A stretch of 64,000 bases of DNA from PALSA-612 sp963776375 (GTDB lineage: Bacteria > Actinomycetota > Thermoleophilia > Gaiellales > Gaiellaceae), in contig CAVZMF010000002.1 of assembly GCA_963776375.1 (NCBI GenBank), positions 1,116,001 through 1,180,000 on the forward strand, in the 5' to 3' direction. A program made the position numbers and the translations under genes. Position 1 is the first letter of the stretch; each line of letters opens with the position of its first letter. Below, one piece after another: positions 46,178 to 56,831 of this stretch. Under the pieces are notes generated by a model. That model made no database searches. It saw only the letters and a list, made by a program, of their open reading frames with translations, and was not told the DNA's origin.

Positions 46178-47199
46178 GCCGCGGACGCCTGCGCTTCCAG
46201 GGCCGACTTCTTCGCGCTCCAGACCTCCCGGCGCGTCTCCTCGCCCAGGTGGCAGCGGAACAGGTGGTCGGGCCCGTGGAACTCCTCGAGCGCGGGCAGG
46301 TCCTGCCGGCACACGTCCATGGCGAACTCGCAGCGCGGGTTGAACGGGCACCCGGGGGGCGGCCGCAGCAGCGAAGGCGGCTGGCCGGAGATCTGCTGCA
46401 GGCGCTCCTGGATCACGTCCACGCGCGGCAGCGACCCGAGCAGGCCCCAGGTGTACGGCATCTGGGGCTCGGTGAACAACGGGTCGACGCCTGCGCGCTC
46501 GACGACGCGGCCGCCGTACATGACGACGACCTCCTTCGAGAGCTCGGCGACGACCCCGAGGTCGTGCGTGATCATGATGATCGCCATCTGAAACTCGCGC
46601 TGCAGGTCGAGCATCAGGTTGAGGATCTGCGCCTGTGTGGTCACGTCGAGCGCAGTCGTCGGCTCGTCGGCGATGACCAGCTCGGGGTTGTTGATCAGCG
46701 CCATGGCGATCATCACGCGCTGCCTCATCCCGCCCGAGAACTGGTGGGGATAGTCGTCGATGCGCTGGTCGGCGCGCGGGATCTTCACGCGCCCGAGGAT
46801 CTCGATGGCGCGCTTGCGGGCCTCCTTGCGCGTGACGTCGTGGTGCACGAGCACGGCCTCCTCGAGCTGCCAGCCGATGCTCTTGACCGGGTTCAGCGAC
46901 GTCATCGGGTCCTGGAAGATCATCGACATCTTCGTGCCGCGCACGTCGCGCATCTCCTTCGCCGTCGCGTTCAGGATCTCCTGGCCGTCGAGCAGCACGG
47001 AGCCCTCGAGCTCGGCGTTGCGCCGGTCGACGAGGCCCATGACCGAGAGGCAGGTGACGCTCTTGCCGGACCCGGACTCGCCGACGATGCCGAGGGTCTC
47101 CCCCTTCTCGACCGAGAAGCTGACCCCGGAAACCGCCTTCACGACGCCGTCATCGGTCCTGAACCTCGTCTGGAGGTCCTTCACCTCGAGGAGGGCCAT
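46174..47199 (-). CDS. Peptide/nickel-type ABC transporter ATP-binding protein, OppD/DppD type
   Basis: The 341-residue partner of the OppF-type ATPase. Walker A 'GIVGESGSGKSVTCLSVMGL', Q-loop 'KMSMIFQDPMTSLNP', signature 'DYPHQFSGGMRQRVMIAMAL', Walker B 'ELVIADEPTTALDVTTQAQI', H-loop 'IIMITHDLGVVAEL'. The C-terminal oligopeptide extension has the Cys-rich 'GCPFNPRCEFAMDVCRQDLP', a 4Fe-4S-like or structural cluster seen in Opp/Dpp ATPases. Its ATG overlaps the permease stop by one base. Intact frame. Confidence 0.93.
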
Positions 47200-48170
47200 C
47201 AGGACAGCCTGATTCTCGGATCGAGGAAGGCGTAGGTGATGTCGACGATCAGGTTGAAGATGATCACCGCAATGGTCGAGAAAACCACGATCCCCATGAT
47301 CACGGGTAAGTCGAACTGATTGTACGAGGTGATCACCTGCTGGCCGAGCCCGTGGAGGTTGAAGATCGTCTCCGTGAAGATCGCGCCGCCGAGGGCGAGG
47401 CCGATGTCCATGCCGAGGATCGTCACGACCGGGAGCATGGAGTTGCGGAGCACGTGGTGCACGAGCACGCGGCTCGACGGCGCGCCCTTGGCGCGCGCGG
47501 TGCGCACGTAGTCCTCGTTCAGGGTTTCCATGACGTTCGCCCGGATCAGGCGCACGTAGAGCGCCGCGAACAGGAGCATGAACGTGCACCAGGGCAGGAT
47601 CATGTGGTACGCCCACTGCGCGGGTCCGCCGCAATCGGACCCCGGCGACGCCCCGAAGAAGTTGCAGTAGCCGGCGATCGGCGTCCACCCGAGCTTGTAG
47701 CCGAAGAAGAAGGAGAGCAGCAGGCCGATCCACACCGGATGCGCCGAGATGCCGACGAGCACGAAGACCATCGAGGCGCGGTCGAGCAGCGAGCGCGGCC
47801 GGAGCGCCGAGAGCACTCCGATCGGGATCGACAGCGCCAGCCAGAAGATGGCCCCGCCGAACACGAGCGCGGCGGTGACCGGCGCGGCCTGGCCGATCAG
47901 ATAGTTGACGTTCTGCCGGTTGGAGAACGACCTGCCCAGGTCCTGGTGGCCGACGAGGTTCCAGAGGAACTGCCCGTACTGCTGGTAGATCGGCGTGTCC
48001 AGCCCCAGGAAGTGCCGCACGCGCTCGACGTCCTGCTGCGTGCAGGCCCGGCCGCAGGCGAGCTGGGCCGGATCGGCCGGGATCATGAAGAAGATGACGT
48101 AGGTGATGACCGTCGCAGCGAGGAACAGGAAGATCGCCCAGAAGATGCGTCTGATCAGGAACGTTCCCAT
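47199..48170 (-). CDS. Peptide/nickel-type ABC transporter permease, DppB type
   Basis: The 323-residue permease has six membrane helices, starting 'FLIRRIFWAIFLFLAATVIT'. The cytoplasmic coupling motif is 'LNEDYVRTARAKGAPSSRVL', the EAA-like loop of the family, with 'FNLHGLGQQVITSYNQFDLP' after it. The extracytoplasmic loop near residue 170-200 carries 'GYCNFFGASPGSDCGGPAQW' with two Cys. It follows the substrate-binding gene after a hairpin (48244-48269). Confidence 0.93.
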   Translation of the reverse strand: MGTFLIRRIFWAIFLFLAATVITYVIFFMIPADPAQLACGRACTQQDVERVRHFLGLDTPIYQQYGQFLWNLVGHQDLGRSFSNRQNVNYLIGQAAPVTAALVFGGAIFWLALSIPIGVLSALRPRSLLDRASMVFVLVGISAHPVWIGLLLSFFFGYKLGWTPIAGYCNFFGASPGSDCGGPAQWAYHMILPWCTFMLLFAALYVRLIRANVMETLNEDYVRTARAKGAPSSRVLVHHVLRNSMLPVVTILGMDIGLALGGAIFTETIFNLHGLGQQVITSYNQFDLPVIMGIVVFSTIAVIIFNLIVDITYAFLDPRIRLS

Positions 48171-48243
48171 GCTGTGAGCGGTGTTGGGGTCTTTCTGGTC
48201 TGCTTCGTGATCTGTTGGGCGGTAAGTCTGCCTGAATTGTGGT

Positions 48244-48269
48244 GGAGGGGCGCCTTTCGGCGCCCCTCC
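48244..48269 (-). terminator. Hairpin between binding-protein and permease genes
   Basis: Perfect 11-base arms (GGAGGGGCGCC and complement) around TTTC. It sits 23 bases after the binding-protein stop and 74 bases before the permease start, inside the operon. Such partial terminators and 3' stabilisers let cells make more binding protein than membrane subunits. Confidence 0.7.
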
Positions 48270-48292
48270 GTCCATCTAGTGCGTGTCGGTGG

Positions 48293-49961
48293 CTAGCCGA
48301 CGGAGAGCGCGTTGAGGTACGGCTCGCCGAAGTAATTCGAGTAGATGTAGTTGTGCGTCCGTGCGGATACGAAGAACACGCCGTTGACGATCGAGTAGGG
48401 GACCCACGGCGCGTACTGCTTCATGATCTGGTAGTCGAGCTTCTGGTAGGCCTTCGCCCGTGCGGCACCCGTCAGGTTCGCGGCCGCATCCATGGCCTTG
48501 TTCAACGCCGGGATGTTCACGTACGCGAAGTTGACGTTGTTGGCGTCCTGGATCGAGCGGCCGTCCAGGTTGACGTTGACGTAGTCGAACGGGTCGAAGT
48601 AGTCCGCGCACCAACCGGCGCGGCCCAGGTCGTAGTCGACGCCCTTCGTGCCGAGCGTCTTGTAGTACACCCCGCCCGGAACCGGCTTGTCCTTCGTCTT
48701 CATGCCGATCTTGGACAGGTTGAACGCGGCGACCTGCGCCGAGTTCACCGCCAGGTTGCTGGTCGAGTGGAAGATCGTGGCCGTCTGGCCGGCCAGGCTC
48801 GGGTCGACCGCCTTCGCCTTGGCGGGGTTCGCCCCGCGGAACGCGTACAGGTTGTACGGCTTGTAGCCCGGCACGCCCGGAACCAGGATCTGGTCGGAGC
48901 GCTTCCCGCCGAACTTGCCGAGCAGGCGCACCAGCGCGGGGCGGTCGAGCGCCCAGTTGACGGCCTGACGGGCCTTCACCGAGTTGAACGGCGCCCGCGA
49001 GGTGTTCAGCGCCCAGTAGAGGACGCACGAGGTGCCGCCGACGAAGAAGCGCGACTTGTTGACGCCGTACTGGGCCCCGAGCGACGCGTACGACGTGGGC
49101 GGCGGGTGCAAAATGTCGATATCGACCTGGCCGGACTTGACCTGCAGCAGGCCCTGGTCCTGGTCGGTGTTCATGCTCCAGACGATCTTGTCCGGGTTCG
49201 CCGGGCGGGAGCCCTTGTAGTTCGGGTTCCGCACCTCGACGAGGGACTTGCCCGTCTCACGGCTCTGGATGTAGTACGGGCCGGCGGACGGATACGACGT
49301 GTTGATGCCCGAGCTCGTGTACGGCATGTTCGGCTTGACGGCGCCGAACCACTGCATGCCGTTGTACGAGGTGAAGGTCGGGTTCGGCTTGCGTCAGGCG
49401 GAAGGTCAGCGTCAGGCCCTTGGCCGTGATGCCGCTGATCTTCTGCGCCTTGCCGTCGAGGAATGCCTGCGCGCCGACGATCACGTCCTGGAACGAGTCG
49501 TTCACGCCCACAGGCGAACCCATCTTCGGGCTCAGGTTGCGCTCCCACGCCCGCTGGTACGACGCGGCCGTGACCGCCGAGCCGTCGGAGAACTTCAGGC
49601 CCGGACGGATGTGGAAGACGTACGTCTTGCCGTTGTTGGACACGGTCGGGAACGACGTGGCGGCCTCCGGATAGAGGACGCTGCCCGCCTGCCCGTTCTT
49701 CTCCGGGAAGTTCACGAGCAGCATCTGCGTCGTGAACAGCATCCCCCACGACTCCGTGTCGTAGGCGAGGCCCGGATCGATGAACTCGAAGTCGGCGTCG
49801 TGGCTGTTGACGCGGAGCGTCCCGCCCTTCAACGCGTGCTTCGAGGTTGGCTTGGCCGCCGGCCGCGACGCGGACGAGGCCGTCGACGCAAAGATCGCGG
49901 CAACGAGCATCACCACTCCGAGGCTGGAAAACACTGCCGACAGCAGCGTTTTGCTTCGCAT
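48293..49961 (-). CDS. ABC transporter substrate-binding protein, family 5 (frame break at about 49386)
   Basis: The extracellular receptor for peptides or similar ligands. ATG 49961 follows GGAAGGAG. The N-terminal helix is 'LLSAVFSSLGVVMLVAAIFA' with 'ASTASSASRPAAKP'; no lipobox cysteine is present. SBP_bac_5 features: 'GGTLRVNSHDADFEFIDPGL', 'YVFHIRPGLKFSDGSAVTAA', 'FNSVKARQAVNWALDRPALV' and 'GRAGWCADYFDPFDYVNVN'. One extra base near 49386 separates 'LTFRLTQA' from 'NPTFTSYNGMQWFG'; corrected length about 555 residues. It is the second gene of the operon, after the DppC-type permease. Confidence 0.93.
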
Positions 49962-50068
49962 TTGACTCCTTCCTTTCCGATGTGCCCCCACTCCCTCCGG
50001 GCGGCGCCATCATGCTGAACCGTTCGTGGACTGAGACGTCTTCCAGGGTCGGCGGTTAGCAGCCGCGG

Positions 50069-51137
50069 TCAGATGCGGGCGCGCGGGTCGAACGCGTCCC
50101 GGAGACCGTCGCCGAGCAGGTTGAACGCGAGTGTTGTCACGAGCACTGCGAAACCCGGCCAGAACATCAGCCAGGGCTGGATGAGGTAGAAGTCCTTGGC
50201 CTGCTGGAGCAGGTTCCCCCAGCTGGCGTTGGGCAGCTCGATGCCGAGCCCGAGGAAGGACAGTCCGGCCTCCGCGATGATCGTCTGGGCGACGATCAGC
50301 GTCGAGTAGACGATCACGGGCCCGACCAGATGCGGGAGGAGGTGCGAGCGCATGATCCGCCAGTCGCCGGCGCCCGTCATCCGCGCCGCCTCGACGAACT
50401 CCTTCTCGCGGAGCGACAGCACCACCCCCCGGACGATGCGGCCCGGATAGAACCAGCCGAAGAGGGAGAAGATCAGCGTCAGCGTGAACACCCCGGGCAC
50501 GAGCAGGCCGCCGAAGGTGATCTGGTTGAGCGTGTCGCCGGCAGTCACGCGTACCGCGATGATGAACAGGAGGATCGGGAAGACCATGACCATCTCGGTG
50601 AGGCGCGACACGACGGTGTCGACCCAGCCGCGGAAGAAGCCGGCCATCAGGCCCATGATGAGGCCGATCGTGACCGAGAGGAACGTCGCGAGCACGGCGA
50701 CCTCGAGCGACGTCCGCGCCCCGTAGAGCAGGCGCAGGAAGAGGTCGCGCCCGAGCGAGCCGTCCGCGCCGAGGGGCAGGAGCGCCGTCGGCCAGTTCGT
50801 GGATCCGTTGTCCATCGTCGCACCCGGGTACGGGGCTGTGGAGATGTGCGTCCACGGCCCGACCGGCTTGCCGGTGTTGAAGTCGAACCCGCCCGCGAAC
50901 TGGTCGTTCGGCCCGTGCCCCAGCCACCACTGGAAGAGCGGCGCCAGCGCGAAGGCGGCGAGGAACAGGAAGATGATCAAACCGAAGCTCGCGACGGCGA
51001 CCCGGTCGCGCCGGAAGCGGATGCCAGACGAGCTCCCAGTAGCCACGCGCCTTGACGTCCTGCTCGACGGCGACGTCCGGCGGGACGACTGCTTCGCCGT
51101 GACCGACTGCGACGTCGACCTTGTCGACCGTGCTCAC
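50069..51137 (-). CDS. Peptide/nickel-type ABC transporter permease, DppC type (frame break at about 51024)
   Basis: The second permease. Its N-terminal 35 residues are cytoplasmic ('MSTVDKVDVAVGHGEAVVPP'), then 'ARGYWELVW', a one-base insertion, and 'IRFRRDRVAVASFGLIIFLF' opening the OppC-type core with six helices. Coupling loop: 'SLREKEFVEAARMTGAGDWR' and 'LGIELPNASWGNLLQQAKDF'. Correction gives about 355 residues. A shorter start at 51046 avoids the break but cuts off conserved residues. It is the first gene of the transporter operon, an order (C-A-B-D-F) less common than A-B-C-D-F. It starts 113 bases after atpG. Confidence 0.9.
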
Positions 51138-51250
51138 GAGACCTCAGACACTATCGGGTGGGAGGGACGCATGCTCGTCGCGGGAACACGTGTGCTCAGA
51201 CGTGCTCCCGGTCCGGAAAGTTAGCGCGTCCATACCCTGGAGTGCCAGTC

Positions 51251-52143
51251 CTACGCCGTGAGGGCGTCCGCGCCGGCGACGACCTCGAGGATTTCCTGCG
51301 TGATCTCGGCCTGCCGGGCGCGGTTCATCGCCAGGGTGAGCGAGTCGATCAGCTCGCCCGCGTTCTTCGACGCGTTCCGCATCGCGGTCATGCGCGCGCC
51401 CTGCTCGGAGGCGGCAGACTCGAGCAGCGCCCGGTAGATCTCCGTCTCGAGATAGAAGGGCAGCAGGCGGGCGAGGATCGCCTCCGGCTCGGGCTCGTAG
51501 ATGAAGTCGCCGAGCACGGCGCGATCTCCTCTTCCTCCGCCTCCCCGCGCTGCAGCGCCTCCTCCGGGATCGGCAGGACGTCCTGCTCGGTCACCGTCTG
51601 GACGAGCGGCGAGACGAAGTGGTTGTAGACGACGACCGCGCGGTCGATCTCCTCGGCGACGTAGAGCTCGGCGAGCGTGTGGGCGATCGCCTGGGCGTCG
51701 TGGTAGGAGGGCCGGTCGCTGAACCCGGTCCAGGCCTGGTCGATCTGGTAGCCGCGGAAGCGGAGCGTCGACTGACCCTTGCGGCCGGCGGAGAGCCAGC
51801 GCACCTCCTTGCCCTCGGCGCGGAGCGAGCGATCGAGCGCGAAGGCGTGGCGGAGGATCTGCGAGTTGAACGGGCCGGCCAGTCCGCGGTCGCCGGTGAG
51901 CGGGACGATCGCGACCGTCTTCTCCTCGCGCCGCTGGAGCAGCGGCAGCCCGTGGACGGACGTGGCCGCGCGGGCCGTGCCGATCATCAGCTCGAGCATC
52001 CGGTCGGCGTACGGCCGCATCGCCTCGATCCGCGCCTGGGCCCGGCGGAGGCGGGCCGAGGCGACGAGCTCGAACGCTTTCGTGATCTTGCGGGTGTTGC
52101 GGACGGAGCGGATCCGCCGCCGGAGGTCCTGGACCGATGCCAT
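51251..52143 (-). CDS. atpG: ATP synthase gamma subunit (one base missing at about 51519)
   Basis: Gamma is the rotating central shaft. 'MASVQDLRRRIRSVRNTRKI' and 'TKAFELVASARLRRAQ' form the N-terminal coiled coil; 'VPLTGDRGLAGPFNSQILRH' is the conserved mid-domain. The frame breaks near 51519 after 'GEAEEEEIAP'; adding one base restores 'VLGDFIYEPEPEAILARLLP' and the C-terminal coiled coil 'ARMTAMRNASKNAGELIDSL' with 'TLAMNRARQAEITQEILEVV'. Corrected length about 297 residues. Last gene of the atpBEFHAG group; 113 bases on, the peptide-transporter operon begins. Confidence 0.95.
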
Positions 52144-52146
52144 CTG

Positions 52147-53674
<1,528 letters not shown>

Positions 53675-53683
53675 CTCTGCTCC

Positions 53684-54217
53684 TTAGGTTCTCGAGACGA
53701 GGTCTTGTCGGAGTCGGTCGAGGCGGCCGCGCACGCTCGCGTCGAGGCGGAACGAGCCGGCCTGGAGGACGATGCCGCCGATCAGGTCGGGGTCGACCTT
53801 GCGGGTCGCCTCGACGCTGCGGCCGGACGCCTTCGCGATCTGGTCGACGATCCCGCGCGCCTCCTCGTCGGAGAGCTGGTGCGCGGTGGTCAGCTCGACG
53901 GTGATCTGGCCCTGCTCGCGCGCGATCAGCCGGTCGAGCTCGCGCTGGATCTCCTCGACCTCGGCGATGCGGTTCTTCTCGGCCAGCAGGCGGAGGAAGT
54001 TGCGGACGATGTCGTTGGCGCCGTCGGTGATCGCCTCGAGCGCCGCGGCCTTGGCGCGCGGGTCGATCTGCGGGTTGCGCAGGACGGCGCGGAGCTCGGG
54101 CACGTCGCGGACGGCCGCGACGAAGTCGGCCAGCTCCTGCTGCGTCTCCTCGACCGAGCCCTGCTCCCTGGCGGCGTCGTGGAGCGCCCGCGCGTAAACC
54201 CGATGGACGACGGCCAT
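53684..54217 (-). CDS. atpH: ATP synthase delta subunit
   Basis: Delta (OSCP) ties F1 to the peripheral stalk. The 177-residue protein shows 'VHRVYARALHDAAREQGSVE' at the N-terminus, the helical bundle 'VPELRAVLRNPQIDPRAKAA', 'RNFLRLLAEKNRIAEVEEIQ', and the C-terminal 'LIGGIVLQAGSFRLDASVRG', all family marks. Intact and of normal length. Ten bases before atpA. Confidence 0.95.
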   Translation of the reverse strand: MAVVHRVYARALHDAAREQGSVEETQQELADFVAAVRDVPELRAVLRNPQIDPRAKAAALEAITDGANDIVRNFLRLLAEKNRIAEVEEIQRELDRLIAREQGQITVELTTAHQLSDEEARGIVDQIAKASGRSVEATRKVDPDLIGGIVLQAGSFRLDASVRGRLDRLRQDLVSRT

Positions 54218-54261
54218 TTACGCGCTTCCCTCGCCGGCGCGAGCATCAATTCCGAACTGGG

Positions 54262-54789
54262 TCACGCCGTCTCTTTCTCCAGCACGGAGAAGTCGAGGTC
54301 ACCGATCGCCTCCTCGATCAGGCGGCGGTGATCCTCGTCGTCGAGGACCTTGCCGGTGACCTTGGACGTCGCCTCGAGCGTCAGGTCGGCCACCTCGTGG
54401 CGGATCGTCTCGATCGAGCGCCGCGTCTCGGCCTCGATCTCGCGACGCGTCTCCTCGACGCGGCGGGCGCGCTCGGAATCGAGCTCCTGCTTCAGGCGCT
54501 CGCGTTGCGAGTCTGCGACCTTGCGCGCCTCGGCCAGGATCGACTCGGCGTCGCCGCGGGCCTGGGCGACGAGGGCGTGGTGCTCCTCGAGCAGCTTGTG
54601 CGCCTCGGCGCGGGCGCGGTCGGCTTCCTCGATCGACTGCCGGATCTTCTCGCGCCGCTCGTCGATCGCCCCCTGGATGCGGCTGAACGCCACCCGCTTG
54701 AGGACGTAGAACACGATCGCGAAGCAGATCAGCGTCCAGATCATCAGACCCGGCGTGATCTTGATCAGCGGGGAGGTTTCGAACAGCAT
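54262..54789 (-). CDS. atpF: ATP synthase b subunit
   Basis: The b subunit anchors the peripheral stalk. One N-terminal membrane helix ('GLMIWTLICFAIVFYVLKRV') is followed by a long charged coiled coil ('IQGAIDERREKIRQSIEEAD' to about residue 150) that reaches F1. The end 'VTGKVLDDEDHRRLIEEAIG' is typical. 175 residues. The start codon adjoins the atpE stop directly. Confidence 0.95.
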   Translation of the reverse strand: MLFETSPLIKITPGLMIWTLICFAIVFYVLKRVAFSRIQGAIDERREKIRQSIEEADRARAEAHKLLEEHHALVAQARGDAESILAEARKVADSQRERLKQELDSERARRVEETRREIEAETRRSIETIRHEVADLTLEATSKVTGKVLDDEDHRRLIEEAIGDLDFSVLEKETA

Positions 54790-55059
54790 CTACTTGACGA
54801 GGACGAAGGCGAGCAGACCGCCGAGCAGGCCGTAGAACACGACGGCCTCCGTGAGCGCGAAGCCGAGCCACATGATTCCCTGCAGCTCGCCTCGCAGCTC
54901 CGGCTGCCGGGCGACCGACTGGATCATCGACGCGAAGATCAGGCCGATGCCGACGCCTGCGCCGACCGCCCCGAGCCCCACGCCGAGACCGAAGGCGATC
55001 GCCTGGCCCTGCTTGATGACCGGGTCGGTCGCCGCGAGCAACATCAAGAACGTCCCCAC
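54790..55059 (-). CDS. atpE: ATP synthase c subunit
   Basis: Two-helix hairpin that forms the membrane rotor, 89 residues. Helix 1 has the glycine-rich 'GVGLGAVGAGVGIGLIFASM'; the polar loop is 'VARQPELRGELQGI'; helix 2 has the ion-binding Glu in 'WLGFALTEAVVFYGLLGG'. The residue after Glu is Ala rather than Ser/Thr and there is no Gln in the helix-1 site, so proton rather than sodium coupling is expected. Lies 12 bases after atpB. Confidence 0.96.
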   Translation of the reverse strand: MGTFLMLLAATDPVIKQGQAIAFGLGVGLGAVGAGVGIGLIFASMIQSVARQPELRGELQGIMWLGFALTEAVVFYGLLGGLLAFVLVK

Positions 55060-55071
55060 CGAACTCCCTCC

Positions 55072-55941
55072 TTAATGGTCCGGCTCGATGGCCGAGCCGA
55101 TGTAGATGGCTGACAGCGCTGCGAAGATGAACGCCTGGATCGTGACGACGATGACGACCTCGAAGAGGTAGAAGAGGATCGCCGCGGGCAGGCCGAAGAA
55201 GCGCCACGGCGGGCTGTGGATCACGAAGATCAGTCCGATCATCACGAGGATGAGCATGTGGCCGGCGAGCATGTTGGCGAAGAGCCTGACCGAGAGCGAG
55301 ATCAGGCGCATGAAGATCGAGACGATCTCGATCAGCGCGATGAACGGCAGCATCGGCTTGGGCACGTCCGGGATCAGGCTCTTCAGGTAGTGCCCGAGGC
55401 CGTTGAAGCGGACGCCCTCGACGTGTGAGAAGACGAAGGTCATCACCGACAGGGCGAGCGCGACCGAGAGCGAGGCGGTGGCCGCGTAGATGCCGAAGGT
55501 CGGGATGTCCACACCGGCGATCGTGAACTTCTCGTTCGAGATCGGCAGCGGGATGAACCCGAGCAGGTTGAGCACCCAGATGAACAGGAACAGGCTGGCG
55601 ACGTACGGGAACCAGAGGCCCATCGCCTTCGTCGGCAGCCCCTGCTCGGCGATGTTCACCTGGGCGACCTCGTACAGCGTCTCCCCGATCGTCTGGCGGG
55701 TTCCGGGCTTCACGCGGATGCGGACGCGCATGAGCACGATCCCGAGCGCGATCGTGACCAGGGAGCCGAGCCACAGATAGGCGACGGCCTTGTTGATCGA
55801 CATGTCCAGCGGCCCGAGGTGGATGGGAACCCACTCGTCGAGCCTGAACTCGTCCTCGGGCTTGAAGTCCTCGGCCAGGGCGGCGGCGGGCGCTGCGAGC
55901 GCGGCGAGCGCGACGGCGAGGACGACGTAGAGGCGCCTCAC
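55072..55941 (-). CDS. atpB: ATP synthase a subunit
   Basis: The proton-channel subunit, about 289 residues. Key block: 'IFMRLISLSVRLFANMLAGH' with the essential Arg, and 'FFGLPAAILFYLFEVVIVVT' with 'IQAFIFAALSAIYIGSAIEP'. The N-terminus 'LYVVLAVALAALAAPAAALA' looks like a signal peptide, followed by a 30-residue outer segment before the first core helix ('YLWLGSLVTIALGIVLMRVR'), an extended form seen in some actinobacteria. GTG 55941 overlaps the stop of the AtpI-like gene (GTGA). Confidence 0.94.
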   Translation of the reverse strand: MRRLYVVLAVALAALAAPAAALAEDFKPEDEFRLDEWVPIHLGPLDMSINKAVAYLWLGSLVTIALGIVLMRVRIRVKPGTRQTIGETLYEVAQVNIAEQGLPTKAMGLWFPYVASLFLFIWVLNLLGFIPLPISNEKFTIAGVDIPTFGIYAATASLSVALALSVMTFVFSHVEGVRFNGLGHYLKSLIPDVPKPMLPFIALIEIVSIFMRLISLSVRLFANMLAGHMLILVMIGLIFVIHSPPWRFFGLPAAILFYLFEVVIVVTIQAFIFAALSAIYIGSAIEPDH

Positions 55942-56339
55942 GGCTGCCTCTCCGGCCCGGCGAAGAAGGTGAGGAGCGAGACGCCGAGCTCCATCGTGTA
56001 CGCGGCCGCGTAGAGCAGCGCCGCCGTCAGGCCCAGGTGCCCGTTCGAGGCGGCGACGGCGATCAGCACGATCATCACGACGATCGCGCGGAACATCATC
56101 CCGAAGGCGACGACCCCGGACGAGGCCGTGTTGTCCACGCCCATCCGGAGCCGGCCGAGCAGGAGGCCGAGGGCCTCGCTCGCGATCCAGAGGACGGTGG
56201 CGAGGAGCCAGGCCTTGAGGCTCCAGCCCGTGATGAGGAAGACGGGCAGTGCGACGAGGAGCAGCCCGGCGCCCGCGAGGAACGGCGCGAGCCGTCCCGG
56301 CTGCGCGCGCGGGCGCATGAGGACGCCCGGCGCCTGCAT
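55938..56339 (-). CDS. atpI: ATP synthase subunit I-like membrane protein
   Basis: The 133-residue protein has four hydrophobic helices ('LAPFLAGAGLLLVALPVFLI', 'KAWLLATVLWIASEALGLLL', 'MMFRAIVVMIVLIAVAASNG' and 'ALLYAAAYTMELGVSLLTFF'), the plan of the AtpI family, which helps assemble the c ring. Position just ahead of atpB, with a four-base overlap, is the usual place. Sequence is weakly conserved in this family, so the name rests partly on position. Confidence 0.7.
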   Translation of the reverse strand: MQAPGVLMRPRAQPGRLAPFLAGAGLLLVALPVFLITGWSLKAWLLATVLWIASEALGLLLGRLRMGVDNTASSGVVAFGMMFRAIVVMIVLIAVAASNGHLGLTAALLYAAAYTMELGVSLLTFFAGPERQP

Positions 56340-56412
56340 CAGCGGTCACCTCCGGCGCAGAGCGTGCTCACCGGCCGTGAAAAGCAAGAGTCGCAAGGAC
56401 GCAGGGAGCGCT

Positions 56413-56429
56413 CGTATCCACTGGATACG
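56413..56429. promoter_or_regulatory. Inverted repeat CGTATCC-ACT-GGATACG in the atp leader
   Basis: Perfect seven-base arms, about 75 bases upstream of the AtpI-like gene and 80 bases after the AtpZ-like stop. It is AT-richer than its surroundings. It may be an operator for the atp operon, or an intercistronic hairpin. No known regulator box matches. Confidence 0.35.
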
Positions 56430-56508
56430 GGCGCGACTGAGGACGCGGCGAGTCGCCGCTTTGCAGCGAGCCGGGGAGTGCGGGCTGCGCCGGAGGGGGC
56501 CGCAGTCA

Positions 56509-56718
56509 TCAAAGGGCTCCCCGGTAGCGGCGGTAGACGGCGAAGACCCCGATCGGGACGCCCGCGGCAGCCCCGGCGAGGACGCCGTAGGCGGTCGAGC
56601 CGGCGGCCCAGCCGACGAGCGCGCCCGCCGCCACGCCGACGCCGATCCCGCTCAGGAGCACAGCGCCCGCGCCGGCAGGCTGAAAGTTGGCGCGGCCCTG
56701 CTCCATCAGGGCGAGCAT
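56509..56718 (-). CDS. AtpZ/AtpI-family two-helix membrane protein
   Basis: About 69 residues from ATG 56718 (or 65 from ATG 56706). Two hydrophobic segments ('AVLLSGIGVGVAAGALVGWA' and 'AYGVLAGAAAGVPIGVFAVY') and a basic end 'RRYRGAL' follow the AtpZ pattern, a small protein upstream of many atp operons that may aid Mg/Ca transport or c-ring assembly. Position upstream of atpI-atpB supports it. It is divergent from the kinase gene at 56832. Confidence 0.65.
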   Translation of the reverse strand: MLALMEQGRANFQPAGAGAVLLSGIGVGVAAGALVGWAAGSTAYGVLAGAAAGVPIGVFAVYRRYRGAL

Positions 56719-56831
56719 ACCAGTTTCAGGTAACAGCTTGTAACAGCTGAAAACCGCGTTTCTGCGGGCTTTTTGCCGGTGTTTGTCACGTCTTCTGGTC
56801 CCTGTCCACGGAACGCTGCGATGATGATCCC

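Noticed and set aside
54790..55059. Sodium-coupled c ring
   Set aside because: The residue after the essential Glu is Ala, not Ser/Thr, and the helix-1 Gln is absent, so proton coupling is the better reading.
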